From the NCBI GenBank assembly GCA_035718045.1, contig DASTHV010000050.1:1-7446 (forward strand): a DNA stretch of 7,446 bases, written 5' to 3'. Made by a program: the position numbers and the translations under genes. The notes beneath the pieces are model-generated. The model was not told where the DNA came from and did not search any database. It saw only the letters and a list, made by a program, of their open reading frames with translations. Positions 4,412 to 7,446 of this stretch are shown here, piece by piece. Position 1 is the first letter of the stretch. The number at the start of each line of letters is the position of its first letter. This DNA comes from DASTHV01 sp035718045 (GTDB lineage: Bacteria > Patescibacteriota > Saccharimonadia > Saccharimonadales > UBA10212).

Positions 4412-5506
4412 TTGGCCGAAACTCAAGTTAAAACTACTAAAACCGCGGCAGCCAAAGGGCTGACGATGGACGAATTGTTGGCGGGCAGCGACTTAAAACA
4501 GCTGAAAGCCGGCGATATGGTGGAGGGCACCGTTACCTCTGTGCGCAAGCACGAGGTCTGGGTGGACCTGGGGGCTAACGGCATCGGCGTGATTTTGCGC
4601 CGAGAAGTCGGCACTAACGCTCTTAAGGAAGGCGAATCGATTACCGCCAGCATGGTGGATCCGGAGCTGGACGAAGGTTACGCGCTGCTAAGCATGCGCA
4701 AGGCCGCCAAAGACCGCGGCTGGGGCGAGCTGCAGCGGATTTTTGACGAACAGGAAATCGTAGAAGTTACGCCGTATGATGCCAACCGCGGCGGCCTGCT
4801 GATAGAACTGGAAGGCATTCGCGGCTTTTTGCCGGTGTCGCAACTGAGCGCCGAGCATTATCCGCGCGTCTCGGATGCCGATAAAGACGAAATTTTGACT
4901 AAGATCAACTCTTTGATTAACCAAACCCTGCGGGCACGTATCCTGGATGTCAGCCGCCGGGACAACAAGTTGATATTTTCTGAAAAAGAGGCCGTACGCG
5001 ATGCTATGCAGGGCCGACTAGAGAAGTTGAAGGTCGGCGAGGTGGTGGAAGGCGTAGTTACTGGTGTCATAGATTTTGGGGCGTTTGTGAATGTGGACGG
5101 GATTGAAGGCCTGGTCCATATCAGCGAAATTTCCTGGGAGCGGGTAGAAGATCCGCGCCAGTACGTTAAAGTCGGCGACCGCATAAAAGCCAAAATCATC
5201 GCTATCGACAAAGACCGGCTGAGCCTGTCTATCAAACAGATGAGCGAAGACCCCTGGTTGAGCGAAGTCAAACAATTCAAAAAAGGCGACAGCGTAGAGG
5301 GTAAGATTACTCGCATTACGCCGTTTGGGGCTTTTGTCCAGCTATCGCCGGCCGTAGAGGCTTTGGTGCACGTATCTGAAATGAGCGACGATGAAAGCAT
5401 CGATCCGGAGGAGGTATTCAAGCTCAATGAAAAGAAGAAGTTCAAGGTATTGGACATCGATACCGAGAACCGCAAGATAGCGCTAAGTCTCAAAGACGTT
5501 AAGTAA
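4412..5506 (+). CDS. rpsA: 30S ribosomal protein S1, four-domain form, TTG start
   Basis: S1 binds mRNA to the small ribosomal subunit and helps unfold structured leaders during initiation. The 364-residue protein contains four S1 (OB-fold) domains. Domain 1, residues about 31-97, has AGDMVEGTVTSVRKHEVWVDLG. Domain 2, about 113-192, is divergent with GIRGFLPVSQL. Domain 3, about 206-275, has VGEVVEGVVTGVIDFGAFVNVDGIEGLVHISEIS. Domain 4, about 288-361, has KGDSVEGKITRITPFGAFVQL. Domains 3 and 4 carry the classic FGAFV and HxSE residues. E. coli S1 has six domains and 557 residues; the four-domain size is usual for Gram-positive and Patescibacterial lineages. The Lys/Thr/Ala-rich N-terminal tail is probably flexible. 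The TTG start may tune expression. It lies 19 nt before infB with its own terminator absent, so the two form an operon. Confidence 0.95.
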   Translation: MAETQVKTTKTAAAKGLTMDELLAGSDLKQLKAGDMVEGTVTSVRKHEVWVDLGANGIGVILRREVGTNALKEGESITASMVDPELDEGYALLSMRKAAKDRGWGELQRIFDEQEIVEVTPYDANRGGLLIELEGIRGFLPVSQLSAEHYPRVSDADKDEILTKINSLINQTLRARILDVSRRDNKLIFSEKEAVRDAMQGRLEKLKVGEVVEGVVTGVIDFGAFVNVDGIEGLVHISEISWERVEDPRQYVKVGDRIKAKIIAIDKDRLSLSIKQMSEDPWLSEVKQFKKGDSVEGKITRITPFGAFVQLSPAVEALVHVSEMSDDESIDPEEVFKLNEKKKFKVLDIDTENRKIALSLKDVK

Positions 5507-5525
5507 AGATGAAAGGAGTTCGACC

Positions 5526-7289
5526 ATGCCCAAGGTTATCGAAATCGGCGACCAAGTCACGGTTGGCGAGTTGGCCGACCTCCTTTCAATTCCTGTCTCT
5601 CAGCTAATTGCCGAGCTATTTAAAAACGGTGTAGCCGCGACCGTCAACGAAAAAATTGATTTTGATACGGCCCAGATTATTTTGGGCGAATTGCCTGATA
5701 TTGACGTAGAACTGGCCAAGCGCGAACACGCGCCGGCGGTCCGGGCTAAGCGCGAGCTTAGCGACAAGGCTGAGTCGCGTCCGCCGGTGGTGGCCATGAT
5801 GGGTCACGTGGATCACGGTAAGACTAGCCTGTTGGACGCTATTCGCGGTGCCGAGACTACTAAAGGCGAGGCCGGCGGGATCACTCAGCACCTTAGCGCT
5901 TATCAGGTAGAGCACAACGGCCGGTTGATAACTTTCTTGGACACTCCGGGCCACGAGGCCTTTGCCGCCTTGCGCGAACACGGCGCCCGCCTGACGGATT
6001 TGGTGGTGTTAGTGATTGCCGCCGACGACGGTATCAAGCCGCAGACGCTGGAGGCTATCCGCTTTGCCCGCCAGGCGGGCGTAAAAATCATCGTTGCCGC
6101 CAATAAGATGGACAAGGCTACTGAGGCCCAACTGAATATCCTTAAGGGCCAGTTGGCCGAAAATCAACTAATTCCCGAAGATTACGGCGGCGAAACCGTA
6201 GTCATGCCGGTATCGGCTAAAGATAAAACCGGTATCAACGAACTGCTAGACATGGTGCTGCTGGTGTCGGATGTCGAGGAACTTAAGGCCGATACAGGCG
6301 GCCCGGCCTCTGGTTTGGTGATCGAAGCCCACATGGAACACGGCCGCGGTCCGGTGGCCGAAGCCCTGGTAGAGCAGGGCACGCTGCACAGCGGCGACTT
6401 TGTGCTGTTGGGCGGCACCTATGGCAAAGTGCGCAGCCTGCAGTCCACCAGCGCTCAAGTAATTAAACAGGCCGGCCCGTCTACGCCGGTTATTATTACT
6501 GGCTTAAAAAGCTTGCCGGAATTCGGCGATGAGTTTGAAGCGGTCAGCAACGAAAAAATCGCTCGTGAACGAGCCCGCCAGATCGGCCAAGACCGTCGCT
6601 TTGCCGCCAACTCAACGGCTACTACCGGCCAGGAATTGCTGCGCATGATCAGCCGCAGCGACAAACTTCAGGAATTTAATATTGTTGTCAAAGCCGATGT
6701 CCAGGGCTCACTGACCTCTGTAATTGACAGCCTTAAAACCTTGGACAATGAAGAAGTCGCCGTGCGGGTCGTCAGTTCCGGCGTGGGCGTTGTCAACGAA
6801 AGTGACATCCATACAGCGGCTTCGTCCGGCGCAATTATTTATGGTTTTCATTCCCAGTTGCCCAACCATGTCAAGCAGCTGGCCAGCCGCGATAAGGTGA
6901 CCGTCAGGCTTTACACGGTGATTTATGAACTGATTGATGACGTAAAGCGCGAACTGGAATCGCGGCTGGCGCCGGAAGTAGTAGAAGAAGAACTAGGCAC
7001 ATTGCAGGTAAAAGGCATATTTAAAATCGCCAAAACCGAGGTTATCTGCGGCGGCCAAGTAACCAAAGGTACTCTGCGCGTGCCGGCGCTGGCTCGAATC
7101 TACCGCGCCAAAGAACTGATTGCCGACAATTTGCAGGTTACAAAACTGCAAAGCGGGCCCACTGAAGTTTCAGAAGTGCCCGAAGGCGAGATGTGCGGCT
7201 TGAGTTTTACCAGCGAATCGCGGGTAGAAGTCCAGCAGGATGACCGCATAGAATTGTTCAGCCGCGAAACTAAAACTCGTAAACTATAG
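5526..7289 (+). CDS. infB: Translation initiation factor IF-2
   Basis: IF-2 is the GTPase that places initiator fMet-tRNA on the 30S subunit and promotes 50S joining. The 587-residue protein starts with one IF2_N module (about 10-52, VTVGELADLLSIPVSQLIAEL). The G domain follows: G1 GHVDHGKT (93-100), G2 GGITQH (117-122, followed by LSAY rather than the common IGAY), G3 DTPGH (139-143), G4 NKMD (193-196) and G5 SAK (230-232). All catalytic motifs are intact. The second domain, the IF2 core (VKADVQGSLTSVIDSL, about 393-408) and the C-terminal fMet-tRNA binding domain (ending GEMCGLSF, then QQDDRIELF) are present. It is short compared with E. coli (890) because the long N-terminal extension is missing. 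AAAGGAG (5512-5518) lies 7 nt before the ATG. The usual partner nusA is absent here; rpsA takes that upstream position. Confidence 0.97.
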   Translation: MPKVIEIGDQVTVGELADLLSIPVSQLIAELFKNGVAATVNEKIDFDTAQIILGELPDIDVELAKREHAPAVRAKRELSDKAESRPPVVAMMGHVDHGKTSLLDAIRGAETTKGEAGGITQHLSAYQVEHNGRLITFLDTPGHEAFAALREHGARLTDLVVLVIAADDGIKPQTLEAIRFARQAGVKIIVAANKMDKATEAQLNILKGQLAENQLIPEDYGGETVVMPVSAKDKTGINELLDMVLLVSDVEELKADTGGPASGLVIEAHMEHGRGPVAEALVEQGTLHSGDFVLLGGTYGKVRSLQSTSAQVIKQAGPSTPVIITGLKSLPEFGDEFEAVSNEKIARERARQIGQDRRFAANSTATTGQELLRMISRSDKLQEFNIVVKADVQGSLTSVIDSLKTLDNEEVAVRVVSSGVGVVNESDIHTAASSGAIIYGFHSQLPNHVKQLASRDKVTVRLYTVIYELIDDVKRELESRLAPEVVEEELGTLQVKGIFKIAKTEVICGGQVTKGTLRVPALARIYRAKELIADNLQVTKLQSGPTEVSEVPEGEMCGLSFTSESRVEVQQDDRIELFSRETKTRKL

Positions 7290-7306
7290 TCTGATTGCCG
7301 CAATCC

Positions 7307-7341
7307 ATCTGAGAACATCCGCGCGTGAGCTGTTCTGAGAT
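7307..7341 (+). other. Hairpin after infB whose loop repeats the one before rpsA
   Basis: ATCTGAGAACA (7307-7317) pairs with TGTTCTGAGAT (7331-7341) at ten of eleven positions, with a G-G mismatch at 7311/7337. The loop TCCGCGCGTGAGC contains TCCGCGCGTGA, also found in the loop of the hairpin at 4031-4052. The stems have different sequences, so the pairing and not the sequence is kept. No T-run follows, so it is not a standard terminator; it could stabilise the infB mRNA 3' end. Confidence 0.5.
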
Positions 7342-7363
7342 AGGTCGTGGTGGTTAGGGCTAT

Positions 7364-7385
7364 AAAAAACACCCGGTTGGGTGTT
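7364..7385 (-). terminator. Intrinsic terminator for a leftward transcript from the right edge
   Basis: AACACCC (7368-7374) and GGGTGTT (7379-7385) form a perfect 7-bp stem with a four-base loop. Read on the minus strand it is followed by TTTTTT (7369 down to 7364, two of them shared with the stem). It therefore ends a minus-strand gene or RNA that begins beyond 7446. On the plus strand no T-run follows. Confidence 0.7.
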
Positions 7386-7386
7386 G

Positions 7387-7418
7387 AGCGGGGGCGGCCT
7401 GATGGCCGCCCCCACGCT
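7387..7418. other. Very stable GC hairpin near the right edge
   Basis: GGGGGCGGCC (7390-7399) pairs perfectly with GGCCGCCCCC (7404-7413) around TGAT. It is extended by AGC/GCT (7387-7389 with 7416-7418) past a two-base bulge. It lies just upstream (in the leftward sense) of the terminator at 7364-7385, so it may be the 3' structured end of a small RNA or a 3'UTR protecting hairpin. The plus strand beyond it (7419-7438) is pyrimidine-rich. No gene is recognisable to the window end. Confidence 0.5.
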
Positions 7419-7446
7419 GCTTCATCCTCCTTTCTCTCACAGGACC

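Noticed and set aside
4858..5493. 211-codon minus-strand open frame inside rpsA
   Set aside because: It is an antisense shadow of a clear four-domain S1 gene, Ser/Thr/Arg-rich with no domain, and has no promoter or ribosome site.
7360..7425. 21-residue minus-strand frame (MKQRGGGHQ...) preceded by AAAGGAGG
   Set aside because: The ribosome site touches the ATG with no spacing, and the frame is made of the GC hairpin and the terminator stem, so translation is unlikely.
7419..7440. CCTCCTTTCT near the right edge as the 3' end of 16S rRNA
   Set aside because: The helix-45 sequence with its GGAA-type loop and GGATCA that precede the anti-Shine-Dalgarno in 16S rRNA are absent.

Overview
The window reads as part of a small-genome bacterium, most likely a member of the Patescibacteria (Candidate Phyla Radiation). 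The reasons are a compact four-domain ribosomal protein S1, a short IF-2 (587 residues) with one IF2_N module, short intergenic gaps, a large secreted beta-helix protein ending in a dockerin-like module, and a small KGG-repeat protein. The assignment is an inference. The standard code fits, because no gene needs UGA read as an amino acid.

Layout, left to right. (1) 2-1963 (+): the 3' part of a secreted right-handed beta-helix protein with two 'choice-of-anchor'-like module ends and a C-terminal pair of dockerin-type calcium loops; its 5' end lies outside the window. (2) 1964-2185: intergenic, with a near-consensus promoter (TTGACA-17-TACCAT) followed almost at once by a strong terminator-like hairpin. 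(3) 2186-2389 (+): a small glycine/lysine-rich KGG protein, closed by a bidirectional terminator at 2402-2450. (4) 2552-4000 (-): a two-gene leftward unit, a ROK-type sugar kinase followed by an ImmA/IrrE-like (HExxH) metallopeptidase with a C-terminal zinc ribbon. The two are separated by, and the second partly built from, 7-bp tandem repeats. (5) 4001-4411: a 411-bp divergent gap with no convincing protein gene. It is densely filled with inverted repeats, including a perfect 16-bp stem enclosing further hairpins, then a set of mutually exclusive GC-rich stems, then a strong promoter (TTGACT-17-TACAAT) overlapped by a perfect 11-bp inverted repeat. (6) 4412-7289 (+): rpsA (TTG start) and infB, 19 nt apart, a translation operon. 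(7) 7290-7446: three hairpins, one a clear terminator for a leftward transcript that enters from the right edge.

How the parts relate: rpsA and infB both serve translation initiation and are almost certainly co-transcribed from the promoter at 4275. The ROK kinase and the peptidase are co-oriented and probably co-transcribed, but no functional link between them can be read from sequence. The most notable unexplained content is the structured element at 4009-4252 and a hairpin with the same 11-nt loop (TCCGCGCGTGA, containing self-complementary CGCGCG) found once before rpsA and once after infB. I do not recognise either as a known RNA family.
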